From: an uncultured beta proteobacterium
GTDB taxonomy: Bacteria > Pseudomonadota > Gammaproteobacteria > Burkholderiales > Burkholderiaceae
Assembly: GCA_903845455.1 (NCBI GenBank)
Contig: CAIMXN010000053.1
Coordinates: 1 to 6,034 of the forward strand
Direction: 5' to 3'
DNA length: 6,034 nt
Numbering within the stretch: the first letter of the stretch is position 1; every line of letters begins with the position of its first letter. Below the pieces are notes generated by a model. It saw nothing but the letters and a program-made list of their open reading frames with translations, was not told the DNA's origin and did not search any database. Positions 5,400 through 6,034 of the stretch are shown piece by piece. Position numbers and translations under genes: made by a program.

Positions 5400-6034
5400 A
5401 TGAAAAAACAATACTTTGGCACTGACGGTATCCGCGGAGAAGTAGGGCAATTTCCGATTGTTCCAGAATTTATGACTCGCCTAGGTTATGCGGCAGGTAA
5501 GGTATTGGTCCGTGATGCAAAACGGGGTGAGCGTTGCAAAATCCTGATTGGCAAAGATACGCGCATTTCTGGATATTTATTAGAGGCAGCCCTAGAGGCT
5601 GGCTTTGCAGCTGCTGGCGTAGATGTCATGCTCTGCGGTCCCATCCCCACACCAGGGGTTGCATACCTGACTAAGGCTTTGCGTTTATCTGCAGGCTTGG
5701 TGATTTCAGCATCACATAATCCATACCAAGATAATGGCATCAAATTCTTCTCCGCCAATGGCGATAAGTTATCGGATGATTTTGAATTAGCGATTGAAGC
5801 TGAGTTAGAAAAACCCATGGGCTGTGTGAGCTCACAAGAATTAGGCAAAGCATTTCGTTTGGATGATGCAGCAGGGCGCTACATAGAGTTCTGTAAATCG
5901 ACTTTTCCTGGGGATCTCAATCTCAAAGGTTTGAAGTTGGTGGTTGATTGTGCGAATGGCGCCGCTTATCACACAGCGCCCCCAGTGTTTCATGAGCTCG
6001 GTGCTGAAGTAATTTCGATCGGCGTGAGCCCAGA
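5400..6034 (+). CDS. glmM: Phosphoglucosamine mutase GlmM (3' end outside window)
   Basis: GlmM converts glucosamine-6-phosphate to glucosamine-1-phosphate, the step leading to UDP-GlcNAc for peptidoglycan and lipopolysaccharide. The frame runs off the end of the window with 211 complete codons; the family is usually about 445 residues. The N-terminal YFGTDGIRGEVG motif (5-16), GKDTRISG (51-58) and PIPTPGVAYLT (81-91) are typical of alpha-D-phosphohexomutases. ISASHNPYQDNGIKFF (102-117) carries the phosphorylated catalytic serine, S105, matching E. coli S102. VVDCANGAAY (181-190) opens domain 2. The metal-binding DGDAD loop should lie just beyond the window and cannot be checked. ATG 5400 gives the expected N-terminus. 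It lies 63 nt after folP with no terminator between, so it may be read from upstream as well as from its own TATAAT. Confidence 0.97.
   Translation, partial: MKKQYFGTDGIRGEVGQFPIVPEFMTRLGYAAGKVLVRDAKRGERCKILIGKDTRISGYLLEAALEAGFAAAGVDVMLCGPIPTPGVAYLTKALRLSAGLVISASHNPYQDNGIKFFSANGDKLSDDFELAIEAELEKPMGCVSSQELGKAFRLDDAAGRYIEFCKSTFPGDLNLKGLKLVVDCANGAAYHTAPPVFHELGAEVISIGVSP

Noticed and set aside
5486..5848. A 120-codon minus-strand open frame inside glmM.
   Set aside because: Antisense to conserved GlmM motifs, including the catalytic serine region, with no recognisable family features. It is a shadow of the coding frame.

Overview
The window looks like a stretch of betaproteobacterial chromosome, most likely Burkholderiaceae and probably Polynucleobacter or a close relative. 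The basis is protein similarity recalled from memory (FtsH, RlmE and DHPS resemble Burkholderia/Polynucleobacter homologues), moderate GC content by eye, and gene order. E. coli also has greA/yhbY/rlmE/ftsH/folP/glmM in this order. A DUF4149-type membrane gene after greA is a pattern I associate with Burkholderiales. No mobile element, CRISPR array, tRNA or rRNA was seen. Nearly every base belongs to a housekeeping gene or a short intergenic gap, the longest being about 148 bp.

Layout. (1) 1-860, plus strand: the 3' part of greA, then a four-helix membrane protein whose ATG overlaps the greA stop. (2) 888-912: a bidirectional intrinsic terminator between converging genes. (3) 935-1570, minus strand: yhbY, an RNA-binding ribosome-assembly protein with a long basic tail. 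(4) 1571-1709: a divergent promoter region. (5) 1710-2384, plus: rlmE, the 23S rRNA Um2552 methyltransferase, followed by a weak terminator. (6) 2533-4413, plus: ftsH, the membrane AAA+ zinc protease, with its own candidate promoter, a 14-bp palindrome and a good Shine-Dalgarno. (7) 4461-5336, plus: folP, dihydropteroate synthase. (8) 5400-end, plus: the 5' part of glmM, phosphoglucosamine mutase.

Functional themes. The genes cover transcription elongation (GreA), 50S ribosome maturation (YhbY, RlmE), membrane proteostasis (FtsH), folate synthesis (FolP) and cell-wall precursor supply (GlmM).

I did not find an undescribed multi-gene system. The points worth a second look are regulatory. A near-ideal intrinsic terminator lies inside the first codons of folP, with a second imperfect hairpin in front of them. 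yhbY and glmM share an arrangement in which a -10-like hexamer ends exactly 7 nt before the ATG with no Shine-Dalgarno, which suggests leaderless mRNAs. A perfect palindrome abuts the ftsH ribosome-binding site, and YhbY carries a basic tail longer than its RNA-binding domain.
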